Part shown: piece by piece, positions 32,141-40,120 of the stretch
How the letters are laid out: each line of letters begins with the position of its first letter
Position numbering within the stretch: position 1 is the first letter of the stretch
Assembly (NCBI GenBank): GCA_002305755.1
Contig: DBQV01000033.1
Coordinates: 1 to 43,197, forward strand
Length of the DNA: 43,197 nt
Source of the DNA: Christensenella sp. UBA1385
GTDB lineage: Bacteria > Bacillota > Clostridia > Christensenellales > Aristaeellaceae
Direction: 5' to 3'
The notes under the pieces: generated by a model
The model's input: only the letters and a program-made list of their open reading frames with translations
Told to the model about the DNA's origin: nothing
Databases searched by the model: none
Translations under genes and position numbers: made by a program

Positions 32141-33718
32141 TCAGCCTTGCGGGCCCGCGTCGATGACTTCCTGCGGCATGTTCTTGTACTTGGCGAAGTT
32201 CTCGCGGAAGCGGGCGGCCAGCATCCTGGCCGTGTCGAGATAAGCCTGCTTATCCTGCCACATCTTTTCAGGCATCAGCACCTCATCCGGCACACCGGGG
32301 CAGCTGGTGGGCACGAGCACGTTAAAGATGGGATCGCGGACGAACTCGCCCTTTTCCAGCTCACCCTTCAGACAGGCGCTCACCATCGCGCGGGTGAGGG
32401 GCAGCTTCATGCGGTTGCCGCCCTTGCCGTAGCTGCCGCCCGCCCAACCGGTGTTGACCAGGTAGACGTTGGCGCCGTAGGTGTCGATGCGCTCACCCAG
32501 CAGCTGCGCGTAACGGGAGGCGGGCAGCGGCAGGAAGGGCGCGCCAAAGCAGGTGGAGAAGGTGGCCTGCGGCTCGGTCACGCCGCGCTCGGTTCCGGCC
32601 AGCTTGGCCGTGTAGCCGCTGACGTAGTGGTACATGGCGGCGCTGCGGTCCAGCTTGCTCACGGGCGGCAGCACGCCGAAGGCGTCCGCCGTGAGGAAGA
32701 TCACGGTCTTGGGATGATTGCCCACGCCGGGGATCTGCGCGTTGTTGATATAGTCCACCGGGTAACCCACGCGGCTGTTCTCCGTCAGGCTGTCGTCCGC
32801 AAAGTCAAATTCACGGGTGTCCGGGTCCATCACCACGTTTTCCACCAGCGCGCCGAAGCGGATGGCGTTCCAGATGTCGGGCTCGTGCTCTCGGGACAGG
32901 TTGATGCACTTGGCGTAGCAGCCGCCCTCGATGTTGAAGATGCCCTGCTCGCTCCAGCCGTGCTCGTCGTCGCCGATCAGCTTGCGCTCAGGGTCGGCGG
33001 ACAGGGTGGTCTTGCCCGTGCCCGAAAGGCCGAAGAACAGCGCGCTGTCGCCATCCTTGCCGATGTTGGCCGAGCAGTGCATGCTGAACACGTTCTGCTT
33101 GGGCAGTATGTAGTTCATCACGCTGAACACGCTCTTTTTGATCTCGCCCGCGTAGCGGCTGCCGCAGATGACTACCAGCCTGCGCTCCAGGCTGATCAGG
33201 ATTGCGGCCTCGGAGTGCACGCCGTCCAGCTCCGGGATGCAGTGCAGGCCGGGCGCTGCCACGATGGTAAAATCGGGGCTGTAGTTCTCGAGCTCCTCCT
33301 TGCTGGGGCGCAGCAGCAGCTGGTGGATGAACAGGTTCTGGCTGGCCAGCTCGTTCACCACGCGAAAGCTCTTGCGCCAGGCGGGATCGGCCCCCGCGAA
33401 GCCGTCAAACACAAAGACATCACGGTTCTGCAGATAGGCGCACACCTTGCGGTAGATGGCGTCAAACTTTTCCGGGCTGATGGGCACATTGACCTTGCCC
33501 CAGGCGATTTCGTCATGGATGGAAGCCTCATCCGCAATGTAGCGGTCGTCCGGGCTGCGGCCGGTGTACTTGCCGGTTTTGACCACGAGGGCGCCGGTAT
33601 TGGACAGCGTGCCCTCGCCTCGGCGCAGGGCATGCTCGACCAGCTGGGCCGGGGTCAGGTTACGATACAGCGCTCCGGGCTGTATGATCCCCAGATAATC
33701 CAGTTTCAATTCAGACAT
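32141..33718 (-). CDS. pckA: Phosphoenolpyruvate carboxykinase (ATP)
   Basis: PckA interconverts oxaloacetate and PEP with ADP/ATP. In gut anaerobes it often runs towards oxaloacetate and makes ATP. The 525 residues show the substrate motif YTGRSPDDRYI (about 51-61), SEAAILISLERRLVVICGSRYAGEIKK in which GSRYAGEIKKSVF is diagnostic, the kinase loop GLSGTGKTTL (Lys236) and the metal site DDEHGW. NTGWAGGSYGKGGNRM (about 419-434) binds nucleotide. The start codon has an aggagg ribosome site. It has its own promoter and stands alone. Confidence 0.97.
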   Translation of the reverse strand: MSELKLDYLGIIQPGALYRNLTPAQLVEHALRRGEGTLSNTGALVVKTGKYTGRSPDDRYIADEASIHDEIAWGKVNVPISPEKFDAIYRKVCAYLQNRDVFVFDGFAGADPAWRKSFRVVNELASQNLFIHQLLLRPSKEELENYSPDFTIVAAPGLHCIPELDGVHSEAAILISLERRLVVICGSRYAGEIKKSVFSVMNYILPKQNVFSMHCSANIGKDGDSALFFGLSGTGKTTLSADPERKLIGDDEHGWSEQGIFNIEGGCYAKCINLSREHEPDIWNAIRFGALVENVVMDPDTREFDFADDSLTENSRVGYPVDYINNAQIPGVGNHPKTVIFLTADAFGVLPPVSKLDRSAAMYHYVSGYTAKLAGTERGVTEPQATFSTCFGAPFLPLPASRYAQLLGERIDTYGANVYLVNTGWAGGSYGKGGNRMKLPLTRAMVSACLKGELEKGEFVRDPIFNVLVPTSCPGVPDEVLMPEKMWQDKQAYLDTARMLAARFRENFAKYKNMPQEVIDAGPQG

Positions 33719-33790
33719 GCTTGACCTCCTGAACTTGTGTTTCCCGCGGGGGCTTTGGCCTTCAGCCGCTTTGCCTGCAAGATGTAATGA

Positions 33791-33819
33791 ATTTTATCAC
33801 AAAAAACAGTTTTTTGAAA
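33791..33819 (-). promoter_or_regulatory. Promoter of pckA
   Basis: On the minus strand TAAAAT (33796-33791) is preceded by TGA and lies 17 bases from TTTCAA (33819-33814). The region is unusually A/T-rich for this genome. Confidence 0.65.
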
Positions 33820-33842
33820 GCCCGTCGCCGAAAGCGCGCCGC

Positions 33843-33871
33843 TTTGCCGTGCGCGCCAACTATGCTATACT
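33843..33871 (+). promoter_or_regulatory. Promoter of radC
   Basis: TTTGCC (33843-33848) and TATACT (33866-33871) are 17 bases apart, with TGC before the -10. It diverges from the pckA promoter, with their -35 regions about 25 bases apart. Confidence 0.65.
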
Positions 33872-33895
33872 GCGGGGCATAGGGAGGTGGTGGGC

Positions 33896-34609
33896 GTGGA
33901 AGGCGGAGAGGGCCACAGGCAGAGGCTGCGCGAGCGCTATTTCAGCGCGGGCCTGGACGGCTTTGCGGAGCACGAGGCCCTGGAGCTGCTGTTGACCTAC
34001 GCCATCCCAAGGCGGGATACCAAGCCGCCGGCCAAGGCGCTGCTTGAGCGCTTTGGCAGTGTGGGCGCGGTGCTTTCCGCCCCCAGAGAGGAGCTGAGCG
34101 CCGTGCCGGGCATCGGCCCGTCCGCCGCGGCGCTGATCTCCATGCTGCTGCCCCTGCTGCGGCGCTACCTGCGCGAGCAGGCGGGGCGCGCCCGGGCAGA
34201 CGGGCAGACGGACTGGTGCGCCTTGTGCCGGGCCCTGCTGATGGGCGAGAAGCGCGAGCAGGTCTGGGTGCTGGCGCTGGACGCGCGCGGCGCGCTGCTG
34301 ACGCAGACGCAGATCGCTTCGGGAGATGAGGGCGAAACGGCTTTTTACCCGCGGCTGGCCGTGGCGGCGCTGCTCCGCGCGGGTGCGCAGAAGGCCATCC
34401 TCTGTCACAACCACCCGGACGGCGAGGCCGCCCCCTCGGAGGCGGACAGACAGCTCACGCGGGCGCTGCAAGGGCTGCTGGCCGCCCTGCAGATAGAACT
34501 TTACGATCATATCATCGTGACGGATACGGCTGCCTTCAGCTTCAGACTTGGCGGCTGTTTGGAAGGAGTCGAGCCATGGCAAGACGCAGGAGAAGGAGCC
34601 CCATCGTGA
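33896..34609 (+). CDS. radC: RadC family protein with JAB/MPN metalloprotease-like domain
   Basis: RadC proteins carry an N-terminal helix-hairpin-helix region and a JAB domain; despite the name, a DNA-repair role is unproven. The 237 residues show HRQRLRERYFSAGLDGFAEHEALELLL, the HhH stretch ELSAVPGIGPSAAALI (about 66-81) and the zinc motif CHNHPDGEAAPSEAD (about 162-176). The GTG at 33896 lies eight bases after gggagg; a GTG at 33887 overlaps that site. The end overlaps the next gene by 34 bases. Confidence 0.93.
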   Translation: MEGGEGHRQRLRERYFSAGLDGFAEHEALELLLTYAIPRRDTKPPAKALLERFGSVGAVLSAPREELSAVPGIGPSAAALISMLLPLLRRYLREQAGRARADGQTDWCALCRALLMGEKREQVWVLALDARGALLTQTQIASGDEGETAFYPRLAVAALLRAGAQKAILCHNHPDGEAAPSEADRQLTRALQGLLAALQIELYDHIIVTDTAAFSFRLGGCLEGVEPWQDAGEGAPS

Positions 34610-35202
34610 CGCTGTTTAAGCTGATTTTTTCGCTGGCGGTGCTGTTCGCGCTGGCTTACGTGTTCCTGTTCGGCTCTCTGCTGATCAGGGAGCGCAGCCT
34701 GCCGGAGGCAAAGAGCGAACAGGCGCAGGCCATCATTGTGCTGGGCGCGCAGGTGAACCCGGATGGTCAGCCCTCCAAGCAGCTGGAGCTAAGGCTGCTC
34801 TCCGCGCTGGCTGCCTATCAGAAAAAACCAATGCCGCTGATCGTCTGCGGCGCGCAGGGCGAGAATGAGCCAGCAACCGAAGCCTCCGTGATGCGCTCCT
34901 GGCTGACCGCAAGGGGCGTCCGGGAAGAAGACATCCAGGCGGACGAAGCCTCGTTCAACACCCGGCAGAACATCGAAAACGCCAAGGCCCTGCTGGGCGA
35001 AAGCGTACGCGAGGTGCTGATCATCACCAGCGACTATCACCTGCCCCGCGCCATGCAGCTGGCAAAGGACGCGGGCCTTGAGCCCCAGGGGATCGGCGCG
35101 CCCATACTGCCCGAATACTGGCTGAAAAACCACGCCCGCGAAACGCTGGCGTGGGGGAAATACTACGTGAACAAGTACCTGCCTGTTTTGCCGATCGAGT
35201 GA
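34576..35202 (+). CDS. YdcF/SanA family DUF218 membrane protein
   Basis: This 208-residue protein has a basic start (MARRRRRS), a membrane helix (about 15-37) and an external DUF218 domain. Its conserved stretches are QAIIVLGAQVNPDGQPSKQL (about 52-71), PLIVCGAQGENEPATEASVM, the ADEASFNTRQNIENAK block and VLIITSDYHLPRAMQLAKDAG. Family members such as SanA and ElyC affect envelope biogenesis; the reaction is unknown. It overlaps radC by 34 bases and is surely cotranscribed. The convergent asparaginase gene ends three bases after its stop codon. Confidence 0.88.
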   Translation: MARRRRRSPIVTLFKLIFSLAVLFALAYVFLFGSLLIRERSLPEAKSEQAQAIIVLGAQVNPDGQPSKQLELRLLSALAAYQKKPMPLIVCGAQGENEPATEASVMRSWLTARGVREEDIQADEASFNTRQNIENAKALLGESVREVLIITSDYHLPRAMQLAKDAGLEPQGIGAPILPEYWLKNHARETLAWGKYYVNKYLPVLPIE

Positions 35203-35205
35203 GGG

Positions 35206-36207
35206 TCAGGCCTGCAGCATCTCGTTGGCCAGGCAGACGGTGATGAGGGGCAGCCTGTTTTCCCTGTCTCCCAGCACCCACATCAGCTTGGTGAGCGCGG
35301 CCTCCGTGGTCATGTCATGCGCCCCCCAGATGTTGGTCTTGAGCACCTTGCGCCCAACCTCGTAGATAGAGAAATCGGCTTTCTCATACAGGCACTGGGT
35401 GGTCACGAAGGTGAGCACGCCGTGGTCGCTGAGCTCCTCCAGGCTTTCCAGCAGGTTCCTGCGGATGTAGTGCAGGCCGCCCAGGCCGAAGGCCTCGATC
35501 ACCAGGCCCTGGTAGCCTGCCCGCAGGATGTGGCGGAAGATCTCGGGATCCGTGCCCGGCACCAGCTTCAGCAGGAACACGCGGGGGTCGATGCGCAGGC
35601 TGCCTTCCTCCGGCATCGGGGGAAGCCCGGGCGGTGAAGCGGCCTCTCCCGCCGGCATGTGCAGGCCTTCCGCATCAAAGTAGCCCACGGCGGGGGCGTT
35701 GATGCTGTCGAAAGCGTCGAAGCCCAGAGTGCGCATTTTGACCGCGCGCGTGCCGTAGATCACCTTGTGATGAAAGCAGATATACACGCCGGGCGGCGCG
35801 GCCGCCGCCACGGCGAAGGCCTCGGCCAGATTGCCCGGCGCGTCGCTGTGGGGGTGCCACAGGGGCAGCTGGCTGCCCGTCAGCACTACAGGGAGGCCAA
35901 AGCCCCGCAGCATGAAGCTGAGCGCCGAAGCCGTGTAGGCCATGGTGTCCGTGCCATGGGTGATGACGATGCCCTGGCAGCTGCCCGCCGCGCCGAGGAT
36001 GGCCTCTGCCAGCAGCTGCCACTCCTCGGGCTGTATGTTGCTCGAATCCAGTGAAAACACGTCCCTGGCCGTGATGCGCGCCAGGCTGTGCAGGCCCGGG
36101 CAGGCGGCCAGCAGGTCCTCCGCCCGCATGGCAGGGGCAAGGCCCGAAGGGGTTTGAAGGCTGGCGATGGTACCGCCGGTGGCCAGCAGCGTAATTTCAG
36201 GCGGCAT
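35206..36207 (-). CDS. ansA: L-asparaginase, type I
   Basis: The enzyme hydrolyses asparagine to aspartate and ammonia. The 333-residue product begins MPPEITLLATGGTIASLQTP with the nucleophile threonine in TGGTIAS (Thr13). The second active-site segment ITHGTDTMAYTASAL (about 82-96) supplies Thr-Asp, and AVKMRTLGFDAFDS supplies the lysine. No signal peptide is present, so this is the cytosolic kind. The ATG at 36207 has an aaggagg ribosome site, and the promoter lies 35-63 bases upstream; an open frame to 36303 crosses that promoter and is not used. Confidence 0.94.
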   Translation of the reverse strand: MPPEITLLATGGTIASLQTPSGLAPAMRAEDLLAACPGLHSLARITARDVFSLDSSNIQPEEWQLLAEAILGAAGSCQGIVITHGTDTMAYTASALSFMLRGFGLPVVLTGSQLPLWHPHSDAPGNLAEAFAVAAAAPPGVYICFHHKVIYGTRAVKMRTLGFDAFDSINAPAVGYFDAEGLHMPAGEAASPPGLPPMPEEGSLRIDPRVFLLKLVPGTDPEIFRHILRAGYQGLVIEAFGLGGLHYIRRNLLESLEELSDHGVLTFVTTQCLYEKADFSIYEVGRKVLKTNIWGAHDMTTEAALTKLMWVLGDRENRLPLITVCLANEMLQA

Positions 36208-36241
36208 AAGCGCCTCCTTCTTGGTTTGTGCTTCTGCCATG

Positions 36242-36270
36242 AAGATAGCATGAAAGGCGCCTGCTGTCAA
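36242..36270 (-). promoter_or_regulatory. Promoter of the asparaginase gene
   Basis: On the minus strand consensus TTGACA (36270-36265) and TATCTT (36247-36242) are 17 bases apart, with TGC before the -10. Confidence 0.85.
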
Positions 36271-36282
36271 AGCGTGCGGGTG

Positions 36283-36311
36283 TGTCCAAAGCGCGGCCGG
36301 CATGGTATACT
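36283..36311 (+). promoter_or_regulatory. Promoter of the flippase-like gene
   Basis: TATACT (36306-36311) is preceded by TGG, an extended -10; a weak TGTCCA (36283-36288) lies 17 bases upstream. It diverges from the asparaginase promoter. Confidence 0.55.
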
Positions 36312-36351
36312 ATAAACGAATGAGTCTGGGAACTTTGAGAAGGGGGGCAGC

Positions 36352-37521
36352 ATGAAGAGGCCTTCAAAGCAGTCGCGCAGCAGAATTTTCAGCCTCGCTT
36401 TCATCGCCCTCACCTTTGTTTTTGTTGTCGTATTCATCTTCAAAACGGGCGATCTCAAGCAGATTGCGCAGGCCTTCCGCTCGATCAACCCCTATTGGTT
36501 CGCGGGGGCGGTGGCCTGTTTTGCTGTGCAGGCCTTCTTTGAGGGATGGTCGCTCAGCCTCTTTTTCAGGTTCTACGGGTTTCGGGTGAAGCTTTGGCAT
36601 GGGATCCGCGTGGGCCTGCTCGGTATGTACTACGGCTCTATTACGCCTTCCGCTGCGGGCGCGCAGCCCATGCAGGTGTTTTCTCTGAAAAAGCGGGGCG
36701 TGCCGCCCGCGATCGCCAGCTCCGTGCTGGCCGTCAAATTTTTCTGCTGGCAGCTTTCCTTCATGCTGGCGGGCACGGTGCTGTGGATCATGCACGGCTC
36801 GCTGGTGTATGAGACCATCGGCAGCACGGGCATCTGGCTGCTGGTGGTAGGCTATCTGATCAACTTCCTGATGGTCGGGGCCGTCATCATGCTCTCCATC
36901 AGCCGCAACCTGGTGCGCGCCATCATTATCTTCTTCGTCAAGCTGGCGAACAAGCTGCGCTATGTGAAGGATGTGGCCGCCACCTCCTCCAGATGGGACG
37001 CCGCGCTGAACGAGTTCCATTCCAGCGTGGAGATGGTCACCCGCCATCCCCTCCAATTCCTTGTCGTCTTCCTGATGTCGCTGATCGAATCGATCGCGCT
37101 GCAGAGCGTGGTCTATTTTGTGTACAGGGGATTTGGGCTGAACGAACACAGCTACCTCACCATTCTGACGATCCAGTTCCTTCTCTATATCGTGGCCTCC
37201 AGCACGCCGCTCCCGGGCGATTCCGGCGCGCAGGAGGGCGGCTTCTACTTCTTCTTTTCGCGGTTTTTCCCGGAGAGCACCATCTTTGCCGCGCTGATTC
37301 TCTGGCGCTCCATCACCTTCTACCTGCAGATCATCTGCGGCTTCACCGCGGCCATGATCGATCAGGCCCTCGGCAGCCGGCGCGTGCGGCGCATCCGCCG
37401 TGTGGAAAAGGATGCGGCGGAGCAGGGGAATGCCGAAAGCCCCTCCCGGGCCGAGAATCAGGCGGACGATCCCGCTCGCAGAGGCATGGAAGCGGGGCCC
37501 GGCCCCGCGCCCAACGCTTGA
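36352..37521 (+). CDS. Flippase-like membrane protein, LPG synthase TM family (UPF0104)
   Basis: This 389-residue protein has about seven or eight membrane helices and matches the membrane half of MprF, seen in free-standing form (UPF0104/YbhN). Its landmarks are GLLGMYYGSITPSAAGAQPMQ (about 89-109), which includes the conserved P-S-A-G-x-Q motif, and VASSTPLPGDSGAQEGG (about 281-297). The aminoacyltransferase domain of full MprF is absent, so it may flip a lipid but not modify it. A charged tail of about 45 residues ends the protein. It has a ggggggcag site before ATG 36352. The TGA stop overlaps a TTGACA sequence. Confidence 0.88.
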   Translation: MKRPSKQSRSRIFSLAFIALTFVFVVVFIFKTGDLKQIAQAFRSINPYWFAGAVACFAVQAFFEGWSLSLFFRFYGFRVKLWHGIRVGLLGMYYGSITPSAAGAQPMQVFSLKKRGVPPAIASSVLAVKFFCWQLSFMLAGTVLWIMHGSLVYETIGSTGIWLLVVGYLINFLMVGAVIMLSISRNLVRAIIIFFVKLANKLRYVKDVAATSSRWDAALNEFHSSVEMVTRHPLQFLVVFLMSLIESIALQSVVYFVYRGFGLNEHSYLTILTIQFLLYIVASSTPLPGDSGAQEGGFYFFFSRFFPESTIFAALILWRSITFYLQIICGFTAAMIDQALGSRRVRRIRRVEKDAAEQGNAESPSRAENQADDPARRGMEAGPGPAPNA

Positions 37522-37550
37522 CAAACACGGCCTGCGAAGCGCAATATGAT
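37518..37550 (+). promoter_or_regulatory. Possible promoter of pyk
   Basis: TTGACA (37518-37523) and TATGAT (37545-37550) precede pyk but are 21 bases apart, longer than usual. An alternative CAATAT (37542-37547) gives 18 bases. The pyk start is about 58 bases downstream. Confidence 0.35.
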
Positions 37551-37607
37551 ATTTGGGGGAAGTTGTGAAGCTTTGCTCCCATTGTTTTTGTCTGAAGGGA
37601 TATTGAT

Positions 37608-39029
37608 ATGAGAAAAACCAAGATCATCTGCACGCTGGGCCCCGCGTCAAGCAGCTACGAAATCATGAAGGAACTGGCGCTGGCGGGCATGAACGTCGCC
37701 CGGTTCAACTTTTCCCACGGCACGCAGGAGAGCCACCTGGAGACCTTCCGCACGCTGTCGCGCGTACGCAGCGAGCTGCACCTGCCCATTGCCACGGTGC
37801 TGGATACCAAAGGCCCGGAGATCCGCCTGAAGACCTTCAAAAACGGCCCCATCACCCTGAAGGAGGGGCAGAGCTTCACGCTGACCACCCGCGAGGTGGA
37901 GGGGGACGAGAGCATCGTCTCCATCACCTACAAGAACCTGCCGGATGATCTGGGCGACAGGAAGCGCATCCTGTTGGACGATGGCCTGGTGGAGCTGGAG
38001 GTGACCGGCAAGACTGAGACCGACATTATCACCCGCGTGGTATCCGGCGGCGCGATGAGCGATCGCAAGGGCGTCAATGTGCCGGGCGTGCGCTTTTCCA
38101 TGCCCTACATCAGCGAGCGGGACCGGGACGACATCCTCTTTGGTATCCGCACGGGCTTTGACTATGTCGCTGCCAGCTTTGTGCGCAGCGCGGAGGATAT
38201 GGCGGAACTGCGCAGGCTGCTGGATGACAACGGCGGCGGGCATGTGCGCATCATCGCCAAGATCGAGAACGCCGACGGCGTGGAGCATATCGAGGAGATC
38301 ATCTCCGCCGTGGACGCCGTGATGATCGCCCGCGGAGACATGGGCGTGGAGATCCCCTTTGAGGAGATCCCGATCATTCAAAAGAAGATCATCAAGGCCG
38401 CCAGTATGGCGGGCCGCCAGGTGATCACCGCCACCCAGATGCTGGAGAGCATGGTGCACAATCCGCGCCCCACCAGGGCCGAGATCACGGACGTGGCCAA
38501 CGCCATCTTTGACGGCACCAGCGCCACCATGCTCTCGGGCGAGACCGCGGGCGGCCTGCACCCCGTGGAGGCGGTGAAGACCATGGCGCGCATCGCCGAG
38601 CGGGCGGAAAATGACATCGACTACCGCAAACGCTTTCTGGCCCGCAGCATCTCGGAGAGCAACGAGAGCATTACGGACGCCATCTCCCACGCCACCTGCC
38701 TGATCGCGCTCAACATGCGGGCCAACGCCATCGTGACGGTGACCAAATCCGGCACCACGGCCAAAATGATCAGCCGATTCCGCCCGGACGTGCCCATCAT
38801 CGCCTGTACGCCGGACGCCTCTACCTACCGTCAGCTCAGCCTCAGCTGGGGCGTGCATCCGGTGCTGATCGGCGAGGAGCGTATCACTGACGTGCTGTTT
38901 GACCATGCCGTAGACGCTTCTGTGGATACCGGCATCATTAAAAAGGGCGATCTGGCCGTGCTGACGGCGGGCGTTCCCCTGTCGGTCAGTGGCACGACCA
39001 ACCTGATCAAAGTCGTGCACGTGGAGTAA
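37608..39029 (+). CDS. pyk: Pyruvate kinase
   Basis: Pyk converts PEP and ADP to pyruvate and ATP. The 473-residue protein is the standard-length form without the extra C-terminal PEP-utiliser domain of many bacilli. Domain A motifs are IICTLGPASSSYE (about 5-17), NVARFNFSHGTQE and LDTKGPEIRLK, with domain B between. The catalytic lysine and metal ligands are in HVRIIAKIENADGVEHIEEI (about 214-233), and MVHNPRPTRAEITDVANAI is diagnostic. The C-terminal allosteric domain runs from about 355. The start is ATG 37608 after gaaggga. Stop TAA precedes a 263-base leader region of infC. Confidence 0.96.
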   Translation: MRKTKIICTLGPASSSYEIMKELALAGMNVARFNFSHGTQESHLETFRTLSRVRSELHLPIATVLDTKGPEIRLKTFKNGPITLKEGQSFTLTTREVEGDESIVSITYKNLPDDLGDRKRILLDDGLVELEVTGKTETDIITRVVSGGAMSDRKGVNVPGVRFSMPYISERDRDDILFGIRTGFDYVAASFVRSAEDMAELRRLLDDNGGGHVRIIAKIENADGVEHIEEIISAVDAVMIARGDMGVEIPFEEIPIIQKKIIKAASMAGRQVITATQMLESMVHNPRPTRAEITDVANAIFDGTSATMLSGETAGGLHPVEAVKTMARIAERAENDIDYRKRFLARSISESNESITDAISHATCLIALNMRANAIVTVTKSGTTAKMISRFRPDVPIIACTPDASTYRQLSLSWGVHPVLIGEERITDVLFDHAVDASVDTGIIKKGDLAVLTAGVPLSVSGTTNLIKVVHVE

Positions 39030-39126
39030 AGACGGCTCGATCCGTTCAGGTTTTGCTTCGGGACCGCTGCTTTGACGGGGGCTGATGCGGCGCCGCCCGT
39101 ACGGGAAACCGTGAAGCGTCGGGTAC

Positions 39127-39155
39127 TTGACAGAATGCCGATCCGGCCTTATTAT
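39127..39155 (+). promoter_or_regulatory. Promoter of the infC-rpmI-rplT operon
   Basis: Consensus TTGACA (39127-39132) and TATTAT (39150-39155) are 17 bases apart. The transcript should start at about 39162, some 130 bases before infC. Confidence 0.85.
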
Positions 39156-39161
39156 AGAATT

Positions 39162-39271
39162 TGCGTAAAGCAGAAGCGCCCGCTTCTCACCTTGCGAATG
39201 CGTTTTTCAAGGTTCAGCGACGATCCATGATGCGAGTGGTTTGGCGGGCTATGCTGCCCGCCAAACTTTTT
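39162..39271 (+). promoter_or_regulatory. Leader with attenuator of infC-rpmI-rplT (L20-leader-like)
   Basis: The leader holds hairpins at 39172-39187 (agaagc/gcttct) and 39190-39212 (ccttg/caagg), then a perfect 11-bp terminator stem (39239-39249 with 39256-39266) followed by T5. This layout matches the L20-controlled leader of Firmicutes, where L20 binding promotes termination before infC. The terminator itself is certain by structure; control by L20 is inferred from gene context. Confidence 0.85.
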
Positions 39272-39278
39272 ATTATCC

Positions 39279-39286
39279 GGAGGTGA
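39279..39286 (+). promoter_or_regulatory. Ribosome site that places the infC start at AUC
   Basis: GGAGGTGA matches the anti-Shine-Dalgarno fully. It lies 6 bases before ATC at 39293 and 21 bases before the first ATG at 39308. Confidence 0.8.
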
Positions 39287-39292
39287 CAGGAC

Positions 39293-39874
39293 ATCAACAA
39301 CGAGCTGATGATCAATGAGGACATTCGCGACAGAGAGGTGCGCGTGATCGGCCCGGACGGCGCTCAGCTGGGGGTGCTCAGCATCCAGAACGCGCTGAGG
39401 CTGGCCGAAGAGCACAGGCTTGACCTGGTCAAAATTGTCCCCAATGCCCAGCCCCCTGTTTGCAAGCTGATGGACTATGACAAGCACCGCTTTGAGCAGT
39501 CCAAGCGCGAAAAGGAGATGCGCAAGAACCAGAAAGTGATCACCCTCAAAGAGGTGCAGCTTTCCGCGACCATAGAAGAAAACGACATCCAGACCAAGCT
39601 CAAGAGTGCCGTCAAATTCTTAAGCGCGGGAGACAAGGTCAAGGTGACCATTCGCTTCCGTGGGCGGCAGATCGCGCATTCCGAGATCGGCCTGAAGGTG
39701 ATGGAGGACTTCGCGCAGCGCACGGAGGAAATCGCCACCGTTGAGCGCAGGCCAATGCTGGAGGGCAGGCACATGATCATGATCCTGGCACCTAAGGCAG
39801 AAAAAGCGTCCAAAGCGGAGCGAAGCGCGAAGCCAAGCGGCGAGGCGCCCGGCGCGGCCGCAGCCCAACAATAA
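39293..39874 (+). CDS. infC: Translation initiation factor IF-3, non-canonical AUC start
   Basis: IF-3 keeps ribosomal subunits apart and checks the start codon. The frame from ATC 39293 gives 193 residues (initiation as Met, then NNELMINEDIRDREVRVIG), matching the length of the N-terminus in relatives; the first ATG (39308) would trim five residues and lies too far from the ribosome site. The N-domain has INEDIRDREV, the linker KREKEMRKNQKVITLKEV and the C-domain KVTIRFRGRQIAHSEIGLK. A tail of about 25 residues rich in Lys/Ala (KAEKASKAERSAKPSGEA) extends beyond the core. E. coli infC starts with AUU and is repressed by IF-3 itself; AUC would serve the same control. Confidence 0.93.
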   Translation: MNNELMINEDIRDREVRVIGPDGAQLGVLSIQNALRLAEEHRLDLVKIVPNAQPPVCKLMDYDKHRFEQSKREKEMRKNQKVITLKEVQLSATIEENDIQTKLKSAVKFLSAGDKVKVTIRFRGRQIAHSEIGLKVMEDFAQRTEEIATVERRPMLEGRHMIMILAPKAEKASKAERSAKPSGEAPGAAAAQQ

Positions 39875-39894
39875 CCGGAAGGAGAAACCATTCC

Positions 39895-40092
39895 ATGCCT
39901 AAGCAAAAATCCCACCGTGGAGCGTCCAAGCGTTTTTCCCTGACGAAGAGCGGCCTGGTCAAGCACAGAAAGCTGAACCGCGGACACATTTTGACCAAGA
40001 AGCTGACCAAGCGTCAGCGCCACCTGCGCCGTGACGGTTTCCTGGCCAATAAGACGGAGGCTGCGACCATCCGTTCGTTGATTGCAAAGTAA
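39895..40092 (+). CDS. rpmI: 50S ribosomal protein L35
   Basis: This 65-residue protein of the large subunit has the normal family start PKQKSHRGASKRFSLTKSG, the HRKLNRGHILTKKLTKRQR core and the end LIAK. It follows infC by 20 bases with an aaggag ribosome site and is followed by rplT 28 bases later, the standard infC-rpmI-rplT order. Confidence 0.97.
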   Translation: MPKQKSHRGASKRFSLTKSGLVKHRKLNRGHILTKKLTKRQRHLRRDGFLANKTEAATIRSLIAK

Positions 40093-40120
40093 TCAGAGAG
40101 ATTGTTAGGAGGAAAAACTC

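Noticed and set aside
32147..33724. A 525-codon open frame on the plus strand opposite pckA
   Set aside because: It is the exact antisense of pckA, with His/Ala/Val-rich low-information sequence and no start context.
39069..39100. A GC hairpin after pyk as a terminator
   Set aside because: The stem is imperfect and no T-tract follows; it cannot be supported beyond a weak fold.
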